A stretch of DNA of 45,983 nucleotides from Marinilabiliaceae bacterium JC017 (GTDB taxonomy: Bacteria; Bacteroidota; Bacteroidia; Bacteroidales; Marinilabiliaceae), in assembly GCA_004296775.1 (NCBI GenBank), contig RHGE01000049.1:1-45983 (forward strand), in the 5' to 3' direction. Positions 18,986 to 26,862 of the stretch are shown here, in pieces. The notes beneath the pieces are model-generated. The model was not told the DNA's origin. It saw only the letters and a list, made by a program, of their open reading frames with translations, and ran no database searches. The translations under genes and the position numbers were made by a program. Position 1 is the first letter of the stretch; every line of letters starts with the position of its first letter.

Positions 18986-18993
18986 CAAAAATA
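18986..18993 (-). promoter_or_regulatory. -7-like element abutting the LytS start
   Basis: The minus strand reads TATTTTTG, a full TAnnTTTG match, only 7 bases before the ATG at 18978. If real, the transcript would be almost leaderless. Confidence 0.35.
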
Positions 18994-19216
18994 CAGTTTC
19001 TCAACAGTAATTCGTTTTTTTTCTACCAACGTCCTTTTTTTTTAAACGTATACGCCTTCTTTCTGGTCAATGAAACAGGTCAGGTTTTAGTTGAACACAT
19101 CGGGCCGCTTATTGAATATTTTTCCTTCCAGGCAGTCTATCACCAATCTTTGTCTTGAATAAATAAAAGTCATCCAATACGGATTACGCAGCTATTCCAA
19201 ATTAGATTATTTCCAC

Positions 19217-20044
19217 ATGAGAATAACACATGTCTTCATTATCCTGGCCACTTTCATCGTTAGCTGTGCCAAACTCCCTGTGTACAATGCCCATTGGGGA
19301 GAAGTCAGCAAAACAACAGCCTTTACCGGCTACGACAAAAAAAGCCAAATAAGGTATACCGTGACAAACGATAGCTCACATTTGCACCTCTCCCTCTCCT
19401 CTTTCAATAGAATGCTCGCACCCACTATCATGAAGAGTGGCTTAAAAATACAGCTGAATACCACTGGTAAGAAACACAGTGATTACTGCCTAACCTTTCC
19501 TTATTCAACAGAGAAAGCAGGCCGAAGCAGATCGTCCTCCAAACAAAAGGCTGATGATTCGCCACAAAGCGTGAGTGCCTTTACCTCTGCCCTGTGGCAA
19601 TATGGCGAAGAAGAAAAGGAGGTGATCAACCTGGCCGACAATACCCAGCTGTTTAGAGGTCAAATAAAAAAATCGGAAAACAATGAATTCTTACTACAGG
19701 TATCTATCCCTCTTTATCAGATAACCTCCCTGGATTATGAGCAATATCTCAAACAACCCCTCACCATTGGTTTAGAAGCCACACCTGAATCACGCAGCGG
19801 AGGCGCTTCAGGAGGCGCTTCAGGAGGCGGACAGATGGGAGGTATGCAAGGCGGTAAAGGTATGGGTGGTGGCAGAGGCGGCATGTCAGGTGGCCGCGGT
19901 GGTGGCACGTCCGGAGGTCGCAGTGGCGGCTCAAAGGGAGGCGGTGGAATGAAAGGCTCATCATCTAACGAAGGAAACATGCAAGCTGCATCCGTTGACT
20001 TCTGGTTCACCGTTAACCTGGCACAAACCTCATCACAAGAATAA
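19217..20044 (+). CDS. Glycine-rich CBM9-like lipoprotein
   Basis: This is a 275-residue protein. A signal peptide ends at C17 (FIVSC), so it is probably a lipoprotein. Residues about 25-195 look like a beta-sandwich (IRYTVTNDSSHLHLSLSSFN, GLKIQLNTTGKKHSDY, FPYSTEKA), similar to CBM9/DOMON-like domains of Bacteroidota. A segment of about 60 residues (about 192-250) is nearly pure Gly with Met, Arg and Ser (GGM, GGR, GGSGG repeats). The chain then returns to a strand-like VDFWFTVNLA. The glycine tract thus interrupts the domain before its last strand. Function unknown; the context is the divergent LytS/LytTR pair and the following barrel gene 81 bases downstream. Confidence 0.75.
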   Translation: MRITHVFIILATFIVSCAKLPVYNAHWGEVSKTTAFTGYDKKSQIRYTVTNDSSHLHLSLSSFNRMLAPTIMKSGLKIQLNTTGKKHSDYCLTFPYSTEKAGRSRSSSKQKADDSPQSVSAFTSALWQYGEEEKEVINLADNTQLFRGQIKKSENNEFLLQVSIPLYQITSLDYEQYLKQPLTIGLEATPESRSGGASGGASGGGQMGGMQGGKGMGGGRGGMSGGRGGGTSGGRSGGSKGGGGMKGSSSNEGNMQAASVDFWFTVNLAQTSSQE

Positions 20045-20125
20045 TCGGGCTGCCCTTTAAGCGCATCACCTTTCAAGCAGGCAAATAGAACAACAGGCTT
20101 TTAGAAAAAAAAGAACCAATATAAC

Positions 20126-21316
20126 ATGCTCAAACAAATACTTTTCTCATTCTTATTATTTACCACACCGTTGGTAATATTCAGTCAAAACAATACAAGT
20201 GCCCTTGCGGATTCAACACATAACACCTCACGTCTCTCAATAAGTGGTAATATTGACGGCTCATCAGGTTACCTAGACGAAACCAGCTTTTTGGATTATA
20301 ACGTACGCCTCTCATCGTCACTTAACCTGGGCCAACACACTTTTTCTGCAGAAGGAGGTTCTTCCGCCTGGTATTATTACGACAACGCATTAGAAACTGG
20401 TCAGGATAATGTTACTTTAAGACTTCTGGCACTCAACTACCGCTACCAGTATAAAGGCAATCAGTTGACATTGGGTTTACAGGATTTCCAGTTGGGTGAT
20501 CAGTTTATATTAGATGAAAGAATTATGGGATTGAACTATCAACTGGGCCGTGAATGCTGGCATTTTAATATGATAGTGGGTACGGTTTCTGATCATTTTT
20601 CAAAAAACGGGTCATTCAACACCACCGGCAACATCTATGATTCCATTTTACAAAAGGATAGACCAGCCATTCCTGAGAGCCTGGGCGAAGCGAATCTATG
20701 GGGTGCAACCCTGGAATTTCATCCACAACTATATGTACCCACAGAAGCCGGCGAAAACGATATTCTCAAAATCAATACTCTGGGACTGGTGGCTTACCAT
20801 GAATTTGGCGATGCCATTGAATCTACCTTCACCCAGGCAGGCGTCTATGCCAATCTATCGCTGATTGGCGGCATCCGGTTAAATCCGCAAGTAACCTTGC
20901 AGGCTGCCAATTGCAAGAATGTATTAATCTACAATGTGGAAGTACTGAAAGATGTTCGCTGGAACAGTTATTCATCGACACTGTTCAGCCTGCAATATCA
21001 CGACTACTCCAATGAAGAGAGCATGCCGCTAAACACTTTCAGCAACCAATGGCTGGGCGAAGTGGTACGTATGGACATGACAAATATGCCTTTGATGAGC
21101 TTCAAAGCAACCCATAAGATGAATAAGCCCGGCCTCACCGTTTCATTGGCAGCCTATCGACAACTCACCGATACTCCTACACAGGAGTATGACCTGATTA
21201 TCTCTAAAACACTGTTTGAAAATTTCAATATTAAAGGCGTAGCAGGCTGGTTTGATGAACCGGTAAGTGCCAAGAGTTCTTGTTTTGGCCGATTGGCACT
21301 GAGCTACCGATTTTAA
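20126..21316 (+). CDS. Outer-membrane beta-barrel protein, unknown role
   Basis: This is a 396-residue secreted protein. A signal peptide (MLKQILFSFLLFTTPLVIFSQ) is followed by alternating amphipathic strands with aromatic girdles (HTFSAEGGSSAWYYY, LALNYRYQYKGNQLTLGLQD) and a C-terminal strand ending LALSYRF. A terminal phenylalanine is the usual barrel-assembly signal. No plug or TonB box is present, so it is a porin-like or structural barrel rather than a TonB receptor. It is probably co-transcribed with the glycine-rich lipoprotein. I do not recognise a named family. Confidence 0.75.
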   Translation: MLKQILFSFLLFTTPLVIFSQNNTSALADSTHNTSRLSISGNIDGSSGYLDETSFLDYNVRLSSSLNLGQHTFSAEGGSSAWYYYDNALETGQDNVTLRLLALNYRYQYKGNQLTLGLQDFQLGDQFILDERIMGLNYQLGRECWHFNMIVGTVSDHFSKNGSFNTTGNIYDSILQKDRPAIPESLGEANLWGATLEFHPQLYVPTEAGENDILKINTLGLVAYHEFGDAIESTFTQAGVYANLSLIGGIRLNPQVTLQAANCKNVLIYNVEVLKDVRWNSYSSTLFSLQYHDYSNEESMPLNTFSNQWLGEVVRMDMTNMPLMSFKATHKMNKPGLTVSLAAYRQLTDTPTQEYDLIISKTLFENFNIKGVAGWFDEPVSAKSSCFGRLALSYRF

Positions 21317-21356
21317 TTATTAAGCGCCAAATCTGCACTGCTTAGTAGCAGATAAT

Positions 21357-21400
21357 GAGAAGTTGTGCCATTTAAAAATATGATTATTTGCACAACAACT
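21357..21400 (+). repeat. Direct repeat flanking the MITE-like element, left copy
   Basis: A segment starting GAGAAGTTGTGCCATTT recurs at 21721-21766 as GAGAAATTGTGCCATTT, with about 85 percent identity over 44 bases. The palindromic element at 21400-21647 lies between the copies. Confidence 0.8.
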
Positions 21401-21647
21401 ATTAATGCGAATTAAGGGTTGAACCCCTTCGGGGTTCTATTTATATATAGTTGACATCCACGGGTTACACCCGCGGTTATTCAAATTTTATCCCTTCGGG
21501 ATAGGATTGTCCGAAGGACATAAATGTTAACACTCCCGTACGGAGCTCGGGGATAGTGCAAATAACATTAAAACAACCCCGAAGGAGGTTGAACTAATTT
21601 GTATTTTTTGCGAATCAATAACTTTCAGCCTTTGATTCGCATTAATA
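21400..21647. mobile_element. Palindrome-rich MITE-like element
   Basis: The ends form an inverted repeat: TATTAATGCGAATTAAGG at 21400-21417 and its near complement at 21629-21647. Inside are several GC-rich hairpins (GAACCCCTTCGGGGTTC at 21422-21438, and smaller ones around CGGGTTACACCCG, ATCCCTTCGGGAT and GTCCGAAGGAC). An inverted copy of the first hairpin arm lies near 21571-21592. There is no ORF of useful size. The form matches non-autonomous palindromic intergenic repeats seen in Bacteroidota; the parent transposase is not in the window. Confidence 0.7.
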
Positions 21648-21720
21648 AGTAGTTCTGACCATACCGACGTCATGGTAACCAGAATTGGTTATTCCACACA
21701 AAATGCGCTAAGAGCTTAAT

Positions 21721-21766
21721 GAGAAATTGTGCCATTTGAAAATTTGATTATTTGTACAAGAGTTAT
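21721..21766 (+). repeat. Direct repeat flanking the MITE-like element, right copy
   Basis: This is the partner of 21357-21400. The remaining sequence between 21767 and 21982 shows no gene. Confidence 0.8.
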
Positions 21767-21982
21767 AGCGTAGTCCTGCAATGGTCGCTGACCATATTAA
21801 CGGCCTGGCTTGATCTGACATCATGTAAATTTGCATTCTATCCCCCTATGAACAGAAGGATAAAGGGGTCACATAGAAAAATGAAGGCTAAGTGAACAAC
21901 GATGAAGCTCCGCACAGGATTATTGACATTTATGTCCTTCAGACACGCCTATTAGGCAGGAATTAATAAGCTTCGTCTCAAA

Positions 21983-22276
21983 GGGCAAAGAATAATCCCC
22001 TATTCTCTATACGTTATCCCCTATTGCCGAAAGATAATTCTCCGCTGCCGCTTTATTATTCTCTTGTGCCGAAACCTTTTCCCCTTGTGCCGACAACATA
22101 TTCTCTTTTGCCGCTTTATTATCCCCTTGTGCCGCGCTATTATTCTCCTTTGCCGATAGGTAATTCTCTATTGCCGTTTGATTATTCCCTGTTGCCGCTT
22201 CTATATTCTGTTTTGCCGAATGATGATTCCCAAGTGCCGAATGCTGTTTCTCGGCTACCGCATATAAAAAAAGGTT
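21983..22276. repeat. Exact-period 21-bp tandem array B
   Basis: Eleven copies of TGCCG start at 22025, 22046, 22067, 22088, 22109, 22130, 22151, 22172, 22193, 22214 and 22235; a twelfth anchor, TACCG, is at 22256. Every step is exactly 21. Between anchors the units carry a variable A/T-rich part and a pyrimidine block (ATTCTCTTG-like). Two degraded units without the anchor precede it from 21983. A plus-strand ORF (22024-22395) reads 7-residue repeats such as LPLYYSL, but it runs on through a terminator and has no ribosome-binding or signal features, so I do not call it a gene. Confidence 0.92.
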
Positions 22277-22295
22277 GCTCCAAAGAACAACCTTT
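22264..22295 (-). terminator. Rho-independent terminator of the Kelch/DUF4907 operon
   Basis: On the minus strand AAAGGTTGTTC, a 4-base loop and GAGCAACCTTT form an 11-bp stem with one G-U pair, followed by a T run. The stem has a true mismatch if read on the plus strand. Confidence 0.85.
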
Positions 22296-22374
22296 ACTAA
22301 CGGGTGGCAAACAATTTTGGTACTTACTTAACCTAACCCATCATGAAAAAACAATCGTTGTATTTAATCTAAAC

Positions 22375-22698
22375 TCAATCAATCAATTCGCTTAATTCCT
22401 TTGCTTGTATTGTTGGCATATTACCGTTTTGTAATTTATAAATGACTTGTCTGGCCACAATTCGTGCATCGCTCTTTTGTGAGAACCCTTGCTTACCGGC
22501 TACTCCAGGCACAAATTCCTGACGAATAATCACATTTCCTTCCTTTTTGATGTCATAGCCCCATCCACTTTCGTACCTGACCAGGTCATAAGAGTATGTA
22601 TTACGACCGCTCAATCCGGTAAAGATCAACAGACCAAACAAGACGAAGACCAACAGTAGCCCGGAAATTTGCTTTTTCTTTTTAGTCACCTTAATCAT
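22375..22698 (-). CDS. DUF4907 small membrane-anchored protein
   Basis: This short protein (about 107 residues from the ATG at 22698) has a basic N-terminus (KVTKKKK), one hydrophobic helix (GLLLVFVLFGLLIFTGL) and then a DUF4907 domain (GWGYDIKKEGNVIIRQEFVPGVAGKQGFSQKSDARIVARQVIYKLQNG). The domain should lie in the periplasm. The chosen start overlaps the Kelch stop (ATGATTAA), which suggests coupled translation; ATGs at 22707 and 22704 are alternatives. Function of DUF4907 is unknown. It pairs with the Kelch lipoprotein. Confidence 0.85.
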   Translation of the reverse strand: MIKVTKKKKQISGLLLVFVLFGLLIFTGLSGRNTYSYDLVRYESGWGYDIKKEGNVIIRQEFVPGVAGKQGFSQKSDARIVARQVIYKLQNGNMPTIQAKELSELID

Positions 22699-23704
22699 AT
22701 TCATCATATTCTGCAGTTGGATCAAACATCCAGACATCATCAAAATAGTATCCTGAGCTTCTTCCTGTTGCTACAAAAGGCTCATTATTTATTACAAAGG
22801 CTACGGCTTCGTAGCGGGGCGATCCTTCAAACTCGGTACGTTCTTCCCAAAGATCTGTAGTTGGATGATACTCCCAGGTGCGTACCCCTGGAAATCCCGG
22901 ACCGCCGGTTGTTACATAACCCATCCCATTCACACTGAAAGCGACGCCATTGATGCCTGCAATTTCATAATCATCATCATAGCTTTCGTCTTCATTATCA
23001 TCCTCTATCTTACGCTTCTCATTCCAGATGTCCTGTTCCGGATCATATTCCCAGAAATCAGTCAGGTACTGCCCGTTATCGGTTCCTGTCACCACATATC
23101 CTTTACCGTTCACCACAAAAGCCACAGCATCCCGTCGTTTTTTGCCCCCCACACTGACCTTCTGCTCCCAGGAATCGCTGGCAGGATCATACATCCAGAA
23201 ATCCTTCAACAGGTTTCCATCATAACCTGTCCCCACATACCCTTTATTGTCAATAGCAAAAGACACAGCACCATACCTTTCACTTCCGGGGAAATCGGCT
23301 TTTTGCGTCCATTCATTTGCTTCCGGATTATACTCCCAGGTATCTTTTAATTTATTAACCCCATCATATCCGGTAGTCACATACCCTTTTGTGGAGATAC
23401 CAAATGCCACGGCGCCATTACGGGCTATTCCCGGCATACTTTGCACCTGCGTCCAGTAGTCTTTCGTGGCATCGTAACGCCAGAAATCGTTTAAACGCTC
23501 ATCATCTTCACCATCATACCCGGTACCCACATAGGCATATTCACCCACCGTAAAGGCGACTGCATCGCTTCGGGGAATTCCTTCGAAAGACCCTAACTCA
23601 ATCCAATTCCCCAGCAAATCATCATCATCGTCACTACTACAACCGGCAAATCCTATCATTAATACCAAGGCAAACCAATAAAGAAGTCCTAGTTTCATAC
23701 TCAT
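22691..23704 (-). CDS. Kelch-repeat lipoprotein
   Basis: This surface lipoprotein begins at the ATG at 23704 (MSMKLGLLYWF); a longer frame starts at a GTG at 23749, upstream of the promoter element. The lipobox is IGFAGC with C22, followed by SSDDDDD, a strong acidic surface-export signal. About six Kelch blades of ~45-50 residues follow, each with a GYVTTGYDG-like strand and a (F/W)WxYDPxxxxW turn, forming a beta-propeller. One blade carries an acidic insert (EDDNEDESYDDDYE). Kelch propellers bind proteins or sugars; the ligand is unknown. It is divergent from the DUF4270/barrel operon. Confidence 0.9.
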   Translation of the reverse strand: MSMKLGLLYWFALVLMIGFAGCSSDDDDDLLGNWIELGSFEGIPRSDAVAFTVGEYAYVGTGYDGEDDERLNDFWRYDATKDYWTQVQSMPGIARNGAVAFGISTKGYVTTGYDGVNKLKDTWEYNPEANEWTQKADFPGSERYGAVSFAIDNKGYVGTGYDGNLLKDFWMYDPASDSWEQKVSVGGKKRRDAVAFVVNGKGYVVTGTDNGQYLTDFWEYDPEQDIWNEKRKIEDDNEDESYDDDYEIAGINGVAFSVNGMGYVTTGGPGFPGVRTWEYHPTTDLWEERTEFEGSPRYEAVAFVINNEPFVATGRSSGYYFDDVWMFDPTAEYDEYD

Positions 23705-23730
23705 AATTAAGCTTTTTACTAAAATTCGAT

Positions 23731-23738
23731 CAAAACTA
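23731..23738 (-). promoter_or_regulatory. -7 promoter element of the Kelch gene
   Basis: The minus strand reads TAGTTTTG, a TAnnTTTG match, 27 bases before the ATG at 23704. It lies inside the longer GTG-started frame and so supports the shorter start. Confidence 0.5.
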
Positions 23739-23957
23739 AGACTAGCCACGGGGTCGAATAAATAATTTCAACCAACTCGCACTATTTCATATCATACGTA
23801 TCTATTATTTCTATTTCTGTAAGCTTTCCCGTTACATCCCTGCTTTTCACTTTTTATTGAAACTGTTCTTTCTTTCATAGAGTATTCATGCTGTTTCATT
23901 GAATAGTTTTACCATTCTCAAACAACGGCAGTTCATTTGTTGCCTAAGCGATATTAG

Positions 23958-25298
23958 ATGATGATGAATGTAGTACGAAAATTGTCCTTTCAGGCTATTA
24001 TTATAATTTTTGCCACACGCATTCTGGTTACCGGATGCTCCAGCGGCATTATGGATTTAGGGGATGAATTCATAAACACCCCGACTTATACGGCATTAAT
24101 TGACACTGTTTCCATACAACTTTCTACCTTGAAAGTGGATTCAGTCAAAACTTCTGCATCCGGCACCGCGCTGGCAGGCCATTGTTCAAACGCCAAAATA
24201 GGTAAGACAGAAGCCATCAGTTACATGCAATTTTCATTGCCAACGGGGTTTAGTATTGACAAAGATGAAGTGTATGATTCAGTTTGCTTTGTAACCAAGT
24301 ATTCCGGGTATTATCTGGGAGACACGGCAGTGACATATCACCTCAATGTCCATCAGCTGACCGAAGAAATAGAAACCAATGAAGATGATAACAACCTCTA
24401 TAACACCAGTTATTTTGCTTACGAAGCGGCGACTATTGGCTCACATGCCTTTATTCCTCAACCTTCATCAGGAAAAGAAATAAGATTTCGTTTGGATGAT
24501 GCGCTTGGCAAGTCCTTTTACAACTATTTATTAGATCATAACAGAGACACGCCCGACTCGGAATTTAAAAAACTATTCCCGGGCGTGGCGCTGAAGAGTG
24601 ATCCCGCTCAAGCCAATACATTGCTTGGCTTTGTGGCCACCGACACGACCACCTGCATCCGGCTCTACACACATTTAACGGAACACGAACAAACAGATAT
24701 TGAGCGTAATTTTGGAATGGATGATCCGTCCTGCCAGTTTAACCAAATCATTAACGACAATGCAGGGTTGCCCTATGAAGTGCTGGAGAATGGGAAAGAT
24801 CTGATTTCAGAATTTAAAACCAACGGGGAAGCGTTTATACAAGCCGGCAACGGGTACCATGTCAGAATTGATTTCCCCTACCTGAACAACCTGCTTGAAA
24901 TAAAAGAAGAAGGGCACGTCGTACGGGCCGATTTAATTATGAAACCCTTAAACGGCACCTATAAACCCAAAGATTTACCCCAAGGATTTACCATCGCCGA
25001 AATATCCAGGGCTAACACCATGGAACAGCCCTTACTGGACACCAGTGGTCAGCAGGCTCAAACAGGTTTTTTAGTTGTCGATAATCAATACGATGAAAAC
25101 ACCTATTACAGCTATGACCTCACCGGTTACCTGAATTACCGCCTTCAGGAGAATATAATTGATCCGGACAAAGGGCTTGTTTTATCTTTCCCTGAAGGAC
25201 AAAATAACACAATTGACTACCTGATATTTGGCGGGCATACCAATAAAACAAGTAAGTCATATTTACGCATCTACTACTATTACTATGATAAGCAATAA
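23958..25298 (+). CDS. DUF4270 lipoprotein
   Basis: This is a 446-residue protein of the DUF4270 family. The signal peptide ends at C27 (ILVTGC). The mature part starts with the typical LGDEFINTPTYTALIDTVSI segment and is beta-rich, with recurring strands such as AISYMQFSLPTGF and LLGFVATDTTTCIRLYTHL, ending in SKSYLRIYYYYYDKQ. Function of the family is unknown; it is common in Bacteroidota envelopes. The stop overlaps the start of the following barrel gene by 14 bases, showing coupling. The Kelch/DUF4907 pair is divergent from it. Confidence 0.88.
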   Translation: MMMNVVRKLSFQAIIIIFATRILVTGCSSGIMDLGDEFINTPTYTALIDTVSIQLSTLKVDSVKTSASGTALAGHCSNAKIGKTEAISYMQFSLPTGFSIDKDEVYDSVCFVTKYSGYYLGDTAVTYHLNVHQLTEEIETNEDDNNLYNTSYFAYEAATIGSHAFIPQPSSGKEIRFRLDDALGKSFYNYLLDHNRDTPDSEFKKLFPGVALKSDPAQANTLLGFVATDTTTCIRLYTHLTEHEQTDIERNFGMDDPSCQFNQIINDNAGLPYEVLENGKDLISEFKTNGEAFIQAGNGYHVRIDFPYLNNLLEIKEEGHVVRADLIMKPLNGTYKPKDLPQGFTIAEISRANTMEQPLLDTSGQQAQTGFLVVDNQYDENTYYSYDLTGYLNYRLQENIIDPDKGLVLSFPEGQNNTIDYLIFGGHTNKTSKSYLRIYYYYYDKQ

Positions 25299-26538
25299 GC
25301 TTCTATTTTTCTTCTTATTCACCACTCTCGTCTTATCAGGTTCCGGGGTATATGGACAAAATAATACCTCCTCCCCCTACTCTATGTTTGGGCTGGGATT
25401 GATTGAACCCAAAGGAAATGTAAATAGTGCCGGTATGGGCTATGCAGGGGTAGCATTGAGTAACAGCCGTTACCTGAACACGATGAATCCGGCATCATAC
25501 GTGGAATTGGACAGTACCACCTTCTATTTTAACATACAGGGAGCCTGTGCCTTGAACGAATACACCACCACCAATAAAACCCAGCGTAACTTTGATGCAA
25601 ACATCAACGCTGTCTCCATGGGCTTTAAATTAAAAAAATGGTGGGGCACCAGCATTGGTTTTGTGCCCTACTCCAGTGTGGGCTATTCCATTGAAAGCGC
25701 CAAATACATTATCGGCACAAATGATAAATACAAGGTTATCTATGAGGGAAGCGGCGGCTTGTCCCAGTTCTATTTGGGTAATGGCTTCCGGCTTTTCAAG
25801 GGACTCTACATGGGCATCAACATGTCACTGATCTGGGGTTCCACAAGCATGACAGAAGTATCATCCTTCGAAACAATCATGGGTGAAACCATTACCAACC
25901 AACGCTCCTATTACATCAACAACCTCTTGTTCGAATATGGTTTCCAGTACCACCAGCCCATCGAAAAAAACACCCTCTCCCTGGGAGCCGTGGTTAACAT
26001 GGAAACACCGCTCTATGCCCACTACAATCAAACCATCGAAACCTCCGGCGACCTGAACTACTATCAAGGCCATTCCGATGCCGATGATTTGTTGATTCCC
26101 TTCAGCTATTCGGCCGGCTTTGCCTATCAGACAAACAAGTGGACCCTGGCCGCTGATTACCGTTACGGCAATTGGGAATCGCTGGACAACATGAGTGTAA
26201 AATACGGTGAGCTTAAAAACAGCCAGGGCATAAATGCCGGTATCGAATTTGCCCCCAATAAAAACAGCTTTAAGTCCATATTCAACCGCATACGTTACCG
26301 GATGGGTGTTTATTACTCAGACAGCTACCTTTCATTAAAAGGGATTGACATCAATGAAAGAGGGGTAACTGCCGGGATATCTATTCCAATAAAGAGAAGA
26401 AAAAATGCCCTTAATCTCTCCTATGAATACAAAGAGACCGGGACGCATGCCAATGGCCTGATAAAGGAAAAATACCACATCATTAAAATAGGGCTGTCAT
26501 TTAATGAAAACTGGTTTCGGAAGACAAAGTTTCAGTAA
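25285..26538 (+). CDS. Outer-membrane beta-barrel protein paired with DUF4270
   Basis: I start this protein at the ATG at 25285 (417 residues), which gives a clean signal peptide (MISNKLLFFFLFTTLVLSGSGVYGQ); the frame is open further upstream inside the DUF4270 gene. The mature start NNTSSPYSMFGLG...GMGYAGVALSN...MNPASYVELDSTTF is a recognisable Bacteroidota barrel family resembling FadL/PorV-like proteins. Strands continue to the C-terminus. It may form a surface channel or scaffold with the DUF4270 lipoprotein; no substrate can be assigned. Confidence 0.85.
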   Translation: MISNKLLFFFLFTTLVLSGSGVYGQNNTSSPYSMFGLGLIEPKGNVNSAGMGYAGVALSNSRYLNTMNPASYVELDSTTFYFNIQGACALNEYTTTNKTQRNFDANINAVSMGFKLKKWWGTSIGFVPYSSVGYSIESAKYIIGTNDKYKVIYEGSGGLSQFYLGNGFRLFKGLYMGINMSLIWGSTSMTEVSSFETIMGETITNQRSYYINNLLFEYGFQYHQPIEKNTLSLGAVVNMETPLYAHYNQTIETSGDLNYYQGHSDADDLLIPFSYSAGFAYQTNKWTLAADYRYGNWESLDNMSVKYGELKNSQGINAGIEFAPNKNSFKSIFNRIRYRMGVYYSDSYLSLKGIDINERGVTAGISIPIKRRKNALNLSYEYKETGTHANGLIKEKYHIIKIGLSFNENWFRKTKFQ

Positions 26539-26862
26539 AAAAGACAATGGGGCATTATACACACTGATTAGGTTCATCTCGCTTTAAGCCAGAAAAAGTA
26601 CACAGATATGAATATCAAGTATCAAGATTTTGCATGACCGATATTATAATATCCTGCCAAAAAATACACAAACATTATTGATCAGTCACTAACCTGAGGT
26701 TAGGATTTTAGACAACAGCTTTTTGATATGATTTACATCAATCGCATTTTTAATACCTCTAGCAGTTTTAACTATCAAATCAGCACACACTATTTTTCAA
26801 TTAATTACAAAATATTGCCGACTTCATAAAAAGAAGATATCGCTGTCTATTACAATCCATTC
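26539..26862. other. Convergent gap with a short perfect palindrome
   Basis: No gene is visible. The 15-base palindrome CTAACCTGAGGTTAG at 26689-26703 is followed by an A/T-rich stretch and may be a weak terminator or a binding site. Confidence 0.45.

Noticed and set aside
21983-22276. CRISPR array
   Set aside because: The period is 21 bp with a 5-base anchor; CRISPR repeats are 24-40 bp with spacers of similar length, and no cas genes are present.
22024-22395. 123-codon ORF of LPLYYSL-like heptads over array B
   Set aside because: It follows from a 21-bp period without stops, continues through a minus-strand terminator into the DUF4907 3' end, and has no signal peptide or promoter.
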